In this document: positions 1-11,006 of the stretch, piece by piece
How positions within the stretch are numbered: the stretch's first letter is position 1
How the letters are laid out: each line of letters starts with the position of its first letter
Assembly (NCBI GenBank): GCA_000349905.1
Contig: KB722772.1
Span: 1-64,000 of the forward strand
Source: Volvariella volvacea V23
Taxonomy: Eukaryota; Basidiomycota; Agaricomycetes; Agaricales; Pluteaceae
Length of the DNA: 64,000 nt
Direction of reading: 5' to 3'
Made by a program: the position numbers and the translations under genes
The notes under the pieces: model-generated
What the model was told of the DNA's origin: nothing
The model's database searches: none
The model's input: only the letters and a program-made list of their open reading frames with translations

Positions 1-127
1 TTGTTCGAGCTGGGAAGTAGTATACATCATCACAAAACCAATTGCTGATTATCGAGATTTAGCGTTCAATTATTTGTATCGTATCATATTTCTCTTTACC
101 TCTGGGAGTCGATGTTGAGCATGTCGC

Positions 128-1267
128 TTGTTCTGTGGACATTCCAACAAGAACGTGGACGGGATCACGGAAGACACACAAGAGCATTATTATTTCATGG
201 GTCTCGTGCAAACAGCGGACATGAATTACTTACAGATTTATCGATTTGGCACCAGTCGTGGCTTTACCAACACAGGGTGCCAGTCTTGCTTCCTTCCGTC
301 ACAGCTATCCACTGTTACCAATCTCGATCTGGTGGACATCCGTAGTGCAGATCAACTGGAACTACTACGCCACTGCACCGGCGCTTGCAACCTCTCAACG
401 AAGCTGGCACATAAAGCCAATCGCCCTCCAGATTCGCCAACCAATCCCATTGAGCTGTCCTATCTTCGGCGCTTAAATGCCAACTTCCTTTCGAGTGTAT
501 TTGGGCATGTCACGCTTCCTGCACTATTCAGAGCGGACCTCAACACACAAATGAACCCTATCGATGTTGGGGCTATCAACTGTGACGCGTGATTCATCGC
601 CGCTGGGGTGTTTGCCTCGTTTAGAGACTCTGCTTGTTCAGCCGTCCGCCCGCATCACTTCTCCCTCCTTTTAAATTCGAAACAAACTCATCGTTGGAGC
701 CCGTGGATTAGGGCCTAACAATTTCCTCGTTACACGGAATGGCACCGAATTTGGCAGTCCAAAACAGTCTCATCTGCCCAATTCACCCCTTTTTATGATC
801 GTCGATTCACGCGGCGTGTTCCATGCGCGTCGGGCTGTCCTTAGTTGATGTCAAAGACTGGCACTTCAAAACGCCTTCTACCGTTTTCTGAACTATTCAC
901 AGATTCTCGTTCTTTGTCTGCGAGATTTTCATACCATCTCCGTCTCTCAGGCTTCTTCAGTCTATCAAACTCCAGTGGTCCTGCGTGTATAAAATATTTG
1001 CATTTTTGCCGCTGCGAGCACTGCCTCAACGCTCACCTAAGGACACTCTTATTCGATGACATTTACGAGGTGCCGTTTAACAATGGAGAGTGTGTAGGTG
1101 GGTTTTTGTCCTGGATTCGAGAGCGCAAAAACAGGGGAATGAACTTGAAGACCTTGATAATTCGACATCATGCCAGGGGAAAGATCAGTGAGGACATCCT
1201 GAACAGACTCAAAGAGCTTGTCACGCAAGTCACTCTACAGCTGATTCAAGTAATCCTCAAGGATTGA
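128..1267 (+). pseudogene. F-box/LRR protein relic
   Basis: Two separated coding-like stretches carry the leucine-rich pattern of Agaricomycete F-box proteins. Positions 128-592 read as helix/strand repeats (for example LDLVDIRSADQLELLRHC and LPALFRADL). Positions about 1035-1267 read like the conserved C-terminal segment of that family (LFDDIYEVPFNNG, then LKTLIIRHHARGK). Between them all frames contain stops and no splice pair restores one frame; there is also no F-box at the start, although the 5' part may lie outside the window. I read it as a decayed copy. Similar genes and relics lie at 12.8, 54-55 and 58-63 kb. Confidence 0.5.
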
Positions 1268-1497
1268 GGTGAGTCGGAATGTGCGTAGTGTTCCATCTTC
1301 TGATCAGTAGTAGTCGATTCTGTGACGATGCTTACGAAGATTTACGCACTACTATTAGAGGATGCTGATTAGGATTTTAGAGTAAGCACACCAAGTCAAC
1401 GAAGATGTAACTTAACTTTGTCCCCCTTTTTTTGCTGCCATCATGTACAGTAACCCCATTGACCCGTACAGTCGTCAATCGGATGTAACGCAGTCAC

Positions 1498-1578
1498 TCC
1501 CTCTTAGCTCAGTGGTAGAGCGCATCACTCGTAGTTAGCGAAATGATGAGGTCAGTCGTTCAATCCGGCTAGGGGGAA
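1498..1578 (+). tRNA. tRNA-Thr (anticodon CGT) with a 9-nt intron
   Basis: A complete cloverleaf can be folded. The acceptor stem is 1498-1504 with 1571-1577 (7 bp, one G-T pair), discriminator A1578. The D arm is GCTC/GAGC around AGTGGTA. The anticodon stem is CATCA/TGATG. The T arm is AGTCG/CGGCT around TTCAATC. The anticodon loop is CT-CGT-A, followed by nine extra bases (GTTAGCGAA) at the usual 37/38 intron position. Removing them leaves 72 nt. The internal promoter boxes are clear: A box TAGCTCAGTGG and B box GTTCAATCC. Confidence 0.92.
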
Positions 1579-1583
1579 TTTTT
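1579..1583 (+). terminator. RNA polymerase III T-run terminator
   Basis: Five consecutive T follow directly after the tRNA discriminator base, as expected for pol III termination. Confidence 0.8.
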
Positions 1584-2222
1584 GCCCCTCCGTTAAAGAT
1601 AACCTACCTCAGCACAACCCCGACTTACCCTATACGGAGGGACGTACTGGACGATACGTGAATTTCTCAAGTCAAATTAAGCTCAGACACAAAGAGAAAA
1701 GTTTTCGTATGTTCATCTAAGTGGTTACAACGGAGCCTGCCATTTTCCCGCTACCCATTGCGCTCCTATCCTGTGCTATTTAGTGGGCTCTTAGAACCAT
1801 TCACTATTCTCATTAACCTTACTTGACACAACGTAACACCTACAACCAGCTCGACATGGGATAAGCTCAACCAAAGGTCACATCAATACACCAAAATGAG
1901 AAATGCACAAGAAATGCAAGCATCAGTTTGTGAACGCATTGATGAGAAGTCCTCTTATTGGGAATTCCAGCAAAAATGCAACGGACACAGACAATGAGAA
2001 AGCTGCTCCTGTGAAAATGAAGGAACGACATGTGCATGTGAACAAGAAAGCGAACAAAGGGGATCGGGAAGTGGACGTATAAATTTATGTGAGAGGCCAT
2101 AATCGATTTGCTTCCATGTATACGTCGTTGACGACCTGTTGGGGTATACTTGGTCCTGGGATTTAGTGGAGGGTATGCGTTCGAGCCGAGGCCCAAACGC
2201 ACTCAAGACATGATATCACCCC
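1584..2222. other. non-coding spacer
   Basis: I see no open frame with splice support here. It separates the tRNA from the core promoter of the first metallothionein. Confidence 0.5.
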
Positions 2223-2268
2223 GAACGATGGCTCAGACATCTCTGAGACACTTTTACGTGGTATAAAG
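2223..2268 (+). promoter_or_regulatory. core promoter of metallothionein 1
   Basis: A TATAAAG box lies at 2262-2268, about 65 nt before the start codon. Upstream, at 2223-2233, is GAACGATGGCT, which recurs with one change (GAACTATGGCT) just before the TATA box of the second metallothionein gene. The shared element may bind the metal-responsive activator; that is inference. Confidence 0.55.
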
Positions 2269-2332
2269 TCCAGCTCTCCTCTCCCTCGAATCGTTCAAAC
2301 AAACTCCCAACTATCCACGATAATTTGCTATA

Positions 2333-2671
2333 ATGCCTGCTGATTGTACTTGCCAAGCTAACTGCGGGTATGTCTACACCTTATCACATTATCCAGCCGA
2401 TCTAATAATTATCTATTTTTGTCTTACCTCGTCTCGTTCACCACACTTGTGGTGATATAGCGCCTGCGGTCCATCTGGAACAGGATGCGCTTGCCCAAAG
2501 AACTCCTGCAACTGCGCTGAATGTGCCAACAAGAAGCACACGGACGCGGTGCGTTACTAGCTTGGGCAGTTGTGTGTGGGATGGCTGACATTCATATTTT
2601 AGTGCCAATGCAAGGGTACTGGTCAAAACTGCACTTGCGAGTCTCAAGGAAAGGCGTGTATCTGCACTTGA
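2333..2671 (+). CDS. small cysteine-rich metallothionein (MT1)
   Basis: Three exons (2333-2367, 2461-2548, 2603-2671) give a 63-residue protein with 15 cysteines, nearly all in C-x-C or C-x2-3-C spacing: CTCQANCGACG at the start, GCACPKNSCNCAEC in the middle, CQCKGTGQNCTC then CICT at the end. There are no aromatic residues and several lysines. This is the composition of a fungal metallothionein that binds Cu(I) or other soft metals through thiolate clusters in the cytosol. Both introns have GT-AG ends and the phases fit. The gene has a TATA box and sits directly upstream of a longer paralogue on the same strand. The family is clear; the preferred metal cannot be read from sequence. Confidence 0.88.
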
Positions 2672-3614
2672 ATGAAGCGCTGGGTAGGGATGGTAGACGT
2701 ATGGGTTTGTGATGTATTAAGTATTTTGTTTAATTAACTTTGTCTTCCGCGCCCGACTAGTAGATTCGATAAGTCGCCAATAGTAGAGATGAAGTATTTC
2801 ATTCGTGAATTAGATCGGTTACGCAGACAACAACCTGTTTGAGGAGGCATTTGAGGCATTCGCTGAGTGCTGGCTACTTGCGCTTATGGCTGAAGCACTG
2901 ACTAGTGCTGACTATCGCCGACTGCTGATACGTATCGATCAGTTTCGTGATCAGTCCTCCATTGAGTATGACTTTCTTATGTGCTTTCCACCTTTCGGTA
3001 AATGCAGTGATCTGTCCGCGTTTTGTCGTCGAGCTAATTAGAGCGAACTCATCAAAACACGGGCTCCTTTTGCTAAAGGAGCTGTGAACTCGCATCATGG
3101 GACGAGATGGAATCGCTCCAATATTTCGTGGAACTGTAAGAAGCGCCCTCATAAGAAGCGCAGTACCGAGATGAATACTTGCACCGAATTTGATGAACGG
3201 GGATGTGGTGTAGCAGCTGAGGGTGACTCCATTATGTGGGGTTCAAGGCTAACGTCAACTACTTGGATAGCGTAAACGTAACGGCAGCCCAATACGCAAC
3301 AGAGAAGAAGGCCCAAGTGTGCACCGTATGATGAGACCAGATAATGGAGGTAGGGTGCATTAGATGAGTGGCTCTACAACAACTCGTCAGCGACAGCGAG
3401 CTAACGGTCGAAGAGGAGTCGTGCATGGATTTTTTGTGAATATGATTTTGCGTTTGAGAATTCACCAGATATACTCCACGTTCTCTGTCAAAACTAAAAT
3501 GGAACACGAATTAAGGGATTTGAATTACCTCCTCGCCGGCAGCTTGTATTTATTTCCAGGCCCACTACCGACACGGCCGGGCTGACTGGGCTCTTGGGAA
3601 CGGAATATCACGCT
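2672..3614. other. spacer between the metallothionein genes
   Basis: About 940 bp with only short, unsupported frames on both strands. It must hold the 3' UTR of MT1 and the upstream regulatory region of MT2; no further element is recognisable by eye. Confidence 0.5.
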
Positions 3615-3652
3615 GAACTATGGCTGACCTCGAGAAGCAGCGATCTATAAAA
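3615..3652 (+). promoter_or_regulatory. core promoter of metallothionein 2
   Basis: GAACTATGGCT at 3615-3625 is followed by a TATAAAA box at 3646-3652, about 130 nt before the start codon. The first motif matches the one upstream of MT1 in 10 of 11 positions and has a similar distance to the TATA box (20 versus 28 nt). Confidence 0.6.
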
Positions 3653-3782
3653 GCTCAGCTCACGTTCAGGTTGGCTAAAATCGAGTCCTATCCACCTACC
3701 TCCACCTCCGACTGAACCCCCACCAACTCACAACTCCACCGACTCGCACCTTCAAGTCCATCCCATCCTATCTACCACCACG

Positions 3783-4813
3783 ATGCGCGAATGTCCTTGT
3801 CAATCTGACGAGCGGTATGTCTCTCCCTGGGCTATCTTCCACCTTCTCTTCATCTTCACCTCGTCGCCTGACCCTAACGCGACGCAGGGTTTGCGGACAG
3901 ATGGGAGAAGGATGCACCTGCCCCAAAGGCCAATGCGGCTGCAGCCACGACTGCCCCAACAAGATGATGTCCTCTCAAGGCCAGGTGCGTTCCTGTCCTC
4001 CCCCGCCCGTTGGCTGATCCTTACAGAACCGCCTGTGTCCATGTCCGGATCCTCAGTGTCAGCACGGACATGCAGACAACGCTTGCCCCCACCAAATGTG
4101 TGTACATGGTCAGGACATGAATGCGTCCATGACGATGATGAACCGCGGGTGCTCCCGCCATGCTGATATGAGGTGCGTTTTTCCAAGTTGAAGGGGATGG
4201 TGAGGTGTAGATCGTCAGCTGACGGGGGACTGGTCTTGGGGTGAGCAGGGCTTGCGGGTCTGGAGCGGGCTGCACCTGTCCCATGGGTCAATGCAATTGC
4301 AACCACATGTGCCCCAACAAGGGCATGAACATGATGAACATGTCCGAGGTGAGCACTCCTCCGTCTACTTTTCCTTTTGTTCGGCCCTGGATGGGCGACT
4401 GGTGTGTGTGGAGCGACTGGCTTTCACCGTCCAGGACCTCGTTTCGCGCTCGCGTCACTTTATCCATGCTGACGCCCACCGCCCACCGTTCATCTGTTTT
4501 ATAGAACCACTGCACCATGTGTGGACGCACCAATCAAGAAGGAATGATGTGCAACTGCAACAATATGCGCATGGCCAGCGGCATGTGTGAGCACATGGAC
4601 CACATGAACGACATGAGGTACGCTGCTTTGTCTTCACTCTCCTTGCGATGCGGGCGTCGGGGTGGCTGACATGTTCGCGCTGCAATCGTGATTAGGATGT
4701 GTTGTGGCTGTCATCGCGGTCATTGGGGCCATAGGTGCTGCCCCCACAGGAGACGTTGCGGCTGCAACCACCACGGGTGTCACAACAGGGTGCGGATGTG
4801 GGCGCGTCTCTAA
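3783..4813 (+). CDS. long multi-cluster metallothionein (MT2), His- and Met-rich
   Basis: Six exons (3783-3814, 3888-3984, 4027-4172, 4249-4348, 4505-4617, 4696-4813) join in phase to about 201 residues with about 33 cysteines. Exons 2 and 4 encode near-copies of one Cys module (G-x-GCTCP-x-GQC-x-C, then CPNK); exons 3, 5 and 6 encode diverged modules. Linkers are rich in Met and His (runs such as MNMMNMSE and MDHMNDM), and the last exon has clustered CC, HH and RR. Each module lies on its own exon, which points to growth by exon duplication. Large multi-module Cu metallothioneins are known in basidiomycetes (Cryptococcus CMT1/CMT2). The His/Met content could add ligands for Cu or other metals (inference). 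Expected role: cytosolic metal buffering and detoxification. It is far longer than the 63-aa neighbour. Confidence 0.85.
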
Positions 4814-5092
4814 GAATAGTGAGTAGCCCTCTCTACTGCGAGAGTCAATGCGCTGAACCAGGGTATGGTAAATTAAGAACACATTCGCAGATTGACGGTG
4901 GACTCTGGATCGAAGCATATGCAATTCATTAAGCAAGCTAAAGACGCACAGAAGAACGAGCATTTTATTTGCATTTATTTTTTTTTTCTTTTGAGATTAC
5001 CACAGACTATTTGTACCGACTTTGTCTATGATTATCAGAAGTACAACTTGAGCGCCGTTTGTCATAGTTAGGATGGAGAAAGTATCGAGGTG

Positions 5093-6261
5093 TCATTCGT
5101 CGTCTCCCTCGCCGCTGGCGGATTCGTCTGATAGGGCGTGGTTCGGATTTCGTTGCAAGAAGTCATCACCGTACTCATTAGCTATGATCATACACATTAG
5201 AATCCGCATTGTTCAGATACGAGCGAGTACTTTACCTGACTCCTTCCGCGACTCTTCGTAATCCTTATTTAGGTTGGCCAATATCTTCTCTTGCAATGCA
5301 GAAACTTCAGCTGAGCTCTTGCATGTCTTGTACTGCTCTAATAACGTCCTGATGTCGCATAAGATCGGGTAGGTGTCGTGAAAACCGCGATACTCACTGA
5401 TTCACCGACCAGAAAGATTGGCCCCATCCAAACCCGCTGAGAAGTTTGTTGGCGTAAGCGTCGTAGCCAGTAATGTAGAAAGCAGCAGCTAGTGCTTCAA
5501 CGCAGTTTAAACGCCAGGGTTTGCCGTAGTTGATTGGATTAGCGGCGATGAGATACGGTACTGTCCAATTCATGAGCGGGTAAGAGCTGCCTGAGGGTGT
5601 GAACACGTACAAAGTCGTTCATGGGGACTTGCAATTTTGTTAAATGGGACGTCGTCAAGTCGTGCCCATGAGCACTCTACAACAGCGAGACCGCCCTTCT
5701 CAACCAGATCCCGGTCTGCAGGACTGACTACCTGGGTGGCCTTCGGTCTGCGTTGGGCCATACGATATAAGGTAGGTTCATTCAAGATATGAAGCAGGAC
5801 CTACGTGATAACCACACCTCGAAATCGTGCTCCGACCTTGAGCTCCTTTATGAGACCCAGTCTGGACAACTTCTTTCCCGAGCATCTTTTCGGGTCACAG
5901 TGGTCAAAGTCCTACACAATAAGAGACACCTATTGAGCATGTTAGAGTTCGAATACATACCCACATAGCAACAGGAACTTCTATCTTCACGTCCTCCTCT
6001 ACACGGGTATCAATACATGCCCCACCCAAGCAAATTCAACGGACCATTCGATGATCCCTGCTCCTCCCCCGAGTCTCCCTCTCCCCCCTCGTCCTCAGCC
6101 ACGTCGATAGCCGAATCAGGCCTCGATTCCTCAGGCAGCATGTCTCGAAATCTGTGGCTCTGATGGCTTCGGGAACCCGACTTTGCCCCGCCCCTTCCCC
6201 TTCTCTTCCCTCTTGAGCCCCCCTGTGGTGTGAGAGGCACATTCGAGTTCTTCCTTCCCAT
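5093..6261 (-). CDS. TSR3: 18S rRNA aminocarboxypropyltransferase Tsr3
   Basis: Seven exons (6261-6045, 5998-5961, 5911-5805, 5747-5611, 5560-5398, 5348-5236, 5181-5093) give 287 aa. After a basic, low-complexity N terminus (MGRKNSN, a Gly/Arg/Lys stretch, then an acidic stretch) come the hallmark blocks of the family: [42 protein letters not shown], and [19 protein letters not shown]. The C terminus is acidic. Tsr3 transfers the 3-amino-3-carboxypropyl group from S-adenosylmethionine to the hypermodified pseudouridine of 18S rRNA during late 40S maturation. The first intron (6044-5999) needs a GTCCGT donor, the only weak splice site. The gene is divergent from MRPL27. Confidence 0.95.
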
Positions 6262-6379
6262 CGTGGGCGATAGCGGACTGGTGCAGGTGTGGCCACCCTG
6301 ATTCGAGAGGCGTGAGAAAGTTGCAAAATTTGGGCGCGCCAAGACCGGAACTCTTCAGCCACTTTCCCCATCCCGCTCC
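6262..6379. promoter_or_regulatory. bidirectional promoter of TSR3 and MRPL27
   Basis: Only 118 bp separate the two start codons, so both core promoters must share this segment. I see no TATA box, which is usual for housekeeping genes. One gene serves cytosolic ribosome maturation and the other the mitochondrial ribosome. Confidence 0.7.
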
Positions 6380-6939
6380 ATGTTCGCGACGGCCGTTCGT
6401 TGTTCAAAAGCTTCGCGCAGGCCATTGACCTCGAAGCACGCCAACAAGGACTACTACAAGGGTATGTCGACCAGCTGGTTCATTGAACGCGAATGTTGGC
6501 TAACAAAGTTGGTGTGTTGTAGGTACAAGACAAGCGTTCTTGCCCGGTGGTCACAGAACGGGTGCACCAGGAAAACATGTTATAGGAGGAAAGGCAAAGT
6601 ATCGTCTGATGGACGAGAAAGTTCGTGTATATGTCGCTCCGCCTCTTCATGTGATCGAAAACACACAGGTGTGTCGGCTGTGCCCCATCCTCTCTGCTTG
6701 CTAACACCACATAGCTCAAACCATATGTTGCTATTGGCGTGAACCTGACAACTGGCGAAGAACGGGCCGTGTGGGGAAGGTTCAGCGGTCCTCGTGGGTT
6801 GACACCGCACCATATGTTGAAGGTCTCACGAGAGCACACGCAAGCTAAAGAGGATCCCTCGATTGTGGAAGGTACCTCCAAGTTCCCATGGTTGAAGAAA
6901 GAAGCAAAAAGGAAGGAGCTTGAGGTTGTCAAGTCGTGA
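6380..6939 (+). CDS. MRPL27: mitochondrial ribosomal protein L27 (mL41)
   Basis: Three exons (6380-6461, 6523-6668, 6715-6939) encode 150 aa. The start is a basic presequence-like segment (MFATAVRCSKASRRPL), followed by the family core ANKDYYKGTRQAFLPGGHR, then GGKAKYRLMDEKVRVYVAPP and LKPYVAIGVN. The C terminus is rich in lysine. It belongs to the fungal MRP-L27 family, homologous to metazoan mL41, a protein of the large mitochondrial ribosomal subunit. Length and block order match the family. It shares a short divergent promoter with TSR3. Confidence 0.95.
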
Positions 6940-7518
6940 TGGTAGTTTATCGCCAAGTGAGTCCTGCGACCTTTCCACGTTTTCCCCGGCTTATGTTGAA
7001 CGTCCCAGATAGCTTTTACTTTATGCATACATTCATACCCTCTGTCATGCCTTGCAACATATAGACCTAATATTAACCGCAATTCTATTATCCTGTAACC
7101 GCGAAGCTCTGGGCCGGCCGCACATCAACCGCTCCCTCTATCAAAGTCTAAATTTATCTTCGCCAACATAAGCCTTGGGATGTCCTCTCGTTCATGTTCT
7201 CAAACGCACGTGGTACCCTACCTAACCAGTTTTACCCCGTACTCTGGTAGTCCGGTGTTCACAGGCTGTCGCATGTCAAAACATTTGGACGCGGACTCCG
7301 ATGATATTGATCCCACTCCAACGCTACCGGTACTCCGCTGCCCTACAATCATTTTCTTGTCTCATGATGTGGGTTTCATGGCACAGCTGATGGAATTTGG
7401 GTTTTTGTGCCTCAATGTCGCAATCAAGGGATCATCTCACTTGTTTAGCTCTTATCTTCCTTGACCTTGACCGTATACCCTGCTTATACCCTACCTTAAT
7501 CTAGTCCCTAAAGTGCCC
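6940..7518. other. spacer upstream of the adenylation gene
   Basis: One open frame of about 90 codons (7180-7464, +) has no recognisable content and ends before the next gene. I see no convincing gene here. Confidence 0.45.
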
Positions 7519-10076
7519 ATGGATTTTCTACTCAAATTATCTCGCCAAACGCAAGCACTGGCACCTGGAGAAACCTTCAAGGTACCCCCTCTCGACGGCT
7601 CTCTGACGGTCCCTCAAATCTATGACTGGCATTACGAGCACAATCCGCAACACACACTCTTCACCTACGAGGACCCCAACGACCCTGGGAAGCTCGTGAA
7701 GCATACTTATTCAGAAGTCGTCCCAGCCATCCACCGCGCAGGGCGATATGTGGCCGCCGCAGCTGGACTGGACATCAACGCGGATCCGCATACATACCCC
7801 GTCGTGGCTATCATTGCGCTCAGCGGTGAGTCCTATAGGCCTTCTCAGCATCTCGTTCATTCAGACTGCACCACGGGCAGACACGATCACGTTCCACACC
7901 ACCGTCGTTGGCATGATGCGGGCTGGTATACCCGTCTTCACCATCACACCCAGATTCTCCGCCTGCATCGTTGCCCATCTGCTACGCGAAACCTCGACGA
8001 CGCACATCCTAGCCAGCTCGGACGCGAAGATCCAGGCGTTGGTGGACGAGGCGGTGAAGCTCGTGCCTCGTGCTATTGGAGTTATCAGGATGCCGACGTT
8101 TGGAGATCTTTATTTTGAGGAGAAAGGAGGGAGGGGGTTTGAGGAAGAGAGGATTCCGGAGAGGGTGGTGGATTGTGATGCTACGACGATTATTGTCCAT
8201 TCTTCTGGTGAGTGCGTGAACTTTGATGGGGGAGAGTCCTTGGCTTACTGCTGTGTGTGCTTCCTGCTTCTAAGGTTCTACATCGCTGCCCAAGCCGATA
8301 CGCTGGAATGCCCGGAGGGACCTGCAGACCATGATTTGTCCCGGTACGTGCTCAGTCCGCCCAGTCCTCTCTCCGCATGAAGCTGAGGCTTTTCGCCTAC
8401 TAAAGCTTTCGGGGATCACGACTTTTGCGGTCAAATTTGGGGCTGCCACGCTATCGAATTGTTCCACGGCCTGGGGTTGAGTTTTGTGTTCTGGCCGGTA
8501 AGTACGCTGGCTGCTTTAAAAACGGCTATCGTTACTAGACTGGTCTCGTTGATATGGTATACTTGTGGTAGATCTCGACAGGAATGATCATGGCAACGTT
8601 CCCACCAGCAGAGCCAGCGATAACGCCCAGTTCGAAGAGGTTGTTCAGCGGGTTCGTGGCTACGAAACCAAACTATGTCTTGATCGCTCCGCAGTACATT
8701 CAGGTGCGTTATTGTTGTTGTTAACCTTTGGTGTTTGGAAGTCGTTGACCGACCCTGTGGGGATGTAGGAGTGGGCTGGGGATTCGGAGAAGCTGGAGTT
8801 TTTGCGGACGTTGAAGGGACTGGTAAGCATTGGATTGGTATTCGCCTGGAGTTGGTGCGGGTTCTGATCTTTGGTGACACGACTTAGTCGTATGCGGGGT
8901 CGCATTTGAATAAAGCTGTTGGGGATTATCTGGCAAATGAAGGGGTGCAGATACTCACCGTCTTTGGATCGTAAGTGTCGTTATTTCTCTCTGTTATTGC
9001 AGCTGTCTGAAAGAGTGTTCTTGCTGCTCTTCCAGGAGTGAAGGCGGCTGCATCGGTCACGTTTTCCCCAGTGAGTACCAATTGAGGTGTGAGCGATGTG
9101 CAGGTGTTGAAGTTATGCTACCCACAGATAATATAGAGAAAGACTGGGAATATATTGGTATCAACCCACATTCCGCGGCCGAGTTCGTACCTCAGGGAGA
9201 TGGCACGTTCGAAATGATCCTTCTGGTACGTTCACCGTTCATGTCCATTCCCTTCCTTTAACATCGCACCGCACCGCTTCTCTTCTCTTCTGTTGCACCA
9301 ACTCACGCACGCACACCTACAGGGCAAGCCCATCACGGAACTGTCAATCAAGAACGCAAAGTACCAAGGGTACGATGCGTACGCGACGAGAGATCTGTTT
9401 ATTCCTCACCCGACGAAAGCCGGGCTGTGGAGGATTCTTGGGAGGGCAGATGATCAGATTATGTTGTCCACTGGAGAAGTTGTTCGTGTCTCCTCATCAC
9501 CCTCATCACCGTGGTGTCTGACTAATATTGTTGGTATAGACGAATCCTAATGCACTTGGTATGCTTCCCCTATCACCTCCGGCTTTTTTAGCATGCTCAT
9601 GGTGTTATTGGTGATGTAGAGGATATACTTTGCCAGCATCCTCGTATTGCGGCTGCGGTGATGTTTGGACGGAATAGGCCAAGAATTGGGGTTATTTTGG
9701 AACCGAGCAAGGAATGTCAAGTTGACACGAGTGATCCCGTCAAGCTTGAAGCATTTAAAAACGAGATTTGGTGAGTGATGTTCTTAAGACTGTATTTAAC
9801 ATTGAGTGGGATGTAGAGCGCTGATTTTGTGATATTAATCATTGTGCAGGGGTAAAGTTGAGGAGATAAATAAGATCGCACCTCCTCACTCTAGGATTTC
9901 CGCAAAGGTATGTAGTGTCGTTGCATTATTGAAAATTTGGCGTCACTGAAATGATCTTGTAGATGATCTTAGTTGCATCACCACTCAAGCCTTTCCAGTA
10001 TACCACGAAAGGTATTCCTAGACGACCGATTATTTTGCAACAGTATCAGGAAGAGATAGATTACGCATACCGTTAA
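7519..10076 (+). CDS. stand-alone adenylate-forming (ANL) enzyme without carrier or reductase domain
   Basis: Fourteen exons (7519-7825, 7881-8207, 8275-8343, 8406-8497, 8572-8703, 8769-8822, 8888-8970, 9036-9070, 9128-9225, 9323-9481, 9540-9558, 9620-9770, 9850-9907, 9963-10076) give 565 aa, all in phase. Motifs of the AMP-binding fold appear in order: SDTITFHTTVVGMMRAG (about 103-119), the phosphate loop TIIVHSSGSTSLPKP (about 205), GRADDQIM (about 440) and the C-terminal lysine in YTTKGIPRR (about 543). The sequence resembles the A domains of fungal NRPS-like carboxylic-acid reductases, where a phosphopantetheine carrier and an NAD(P) reductase follow. Here a stop comes 22 residues after the A10 lysine. 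It should still activate a carboxylic acid as acyl-AMP; the substrate is unknown. It may act as an acyl/aryl-CoA ligase or feed a carrier in trans. Confidence 0.85.
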
Positions 10077-11006
10077 TAGCACTTTCTTGTTATACTTTGG
10101 TATATAGATTGATATCCACCTTGTGTTGTGGGTGTCGTGTGCTCAAGATTCCGAAGAGGAATGAGTCTATTTATACTCCAAGGCCAAGCCAAACAGAAGT
10201 TTTGAGAGCACTGGCAAAACGAGTTATTTGTAGTGTGCCGTCTGAATGTGAAGCTCGAATACCTCGGTCGGCACGCTGTCCTGCTGAGTTATCAAGGACA
10301 CCGTATTCTTCTCCGAGAATCCCTTGAACGTGACGGTTCAGTCTGTCGTTACCCGTCCGTGAGTCTCGAAAAATGATGAGCTTAACCGCGTTTTACGGTC
10401 AACTAGGTAATCATACGCCGATTATCAAGCACTGCATGAATGCTTTCATCACAGAACCGCACCGTAGTATATAATTGGCCCAGGCGCGCAGCGGCGGTTT
10501 TCTCCGACGATGCCATGTCATCGTCGATACTGACGAGCTCGAATCACACGCCCCGACTTCCTCCCCAGCGGCACCGCTAAGCGGTTGTCTTGCGACCTCG
10601 GTTCACGCAGCTGAGAGCGGAAAAAGGGCTCATGCGCCAGTCGCATTTCCAGCCTGGCCACGTCAAGTCAAATTCTAGCATCTAGTCACGCGGTTCGGGT
10701 ATTATGGGGCCTATATATTCTTCAAACGATCTGTCAAGGACACCATCAAGGTGGGCGTGCTTCGAAAGTCCCACCACGCACAGCCAGATAAAGGGCTATT
10801 TTCTCGCTCACGACGTACCTTGGCTCCCGGCTGCCCGCATGAAGGGGAATTCCACTGATGCTAGTTGGCAGGTTATTGTCGGATCGAAGGCGTGCATTGC
10901 AATATAAATCTATGGAGGGCTTCGCTCGCCCTTGAGGTTGGTGTTTCTATTTGCTTCTTATTTCCTTCATTGTCATTGTGTCCATACCGCTTGCGCCACA
11001 TTGAGC
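10077..11006. other. spacer downstream of the adenylation gene
   Basis: I looked for a detached carrier (LGGxS-type) or reductase domain and saw none in any frame. About 930 bp with only short frames. Confidence 0.5.

Noticed and set aside
10077..11006. Possible detached carrier/reductase module after the adenylation gene
   Set aside because: No phosphopantetheine or Rossmann motif was found in any frame.
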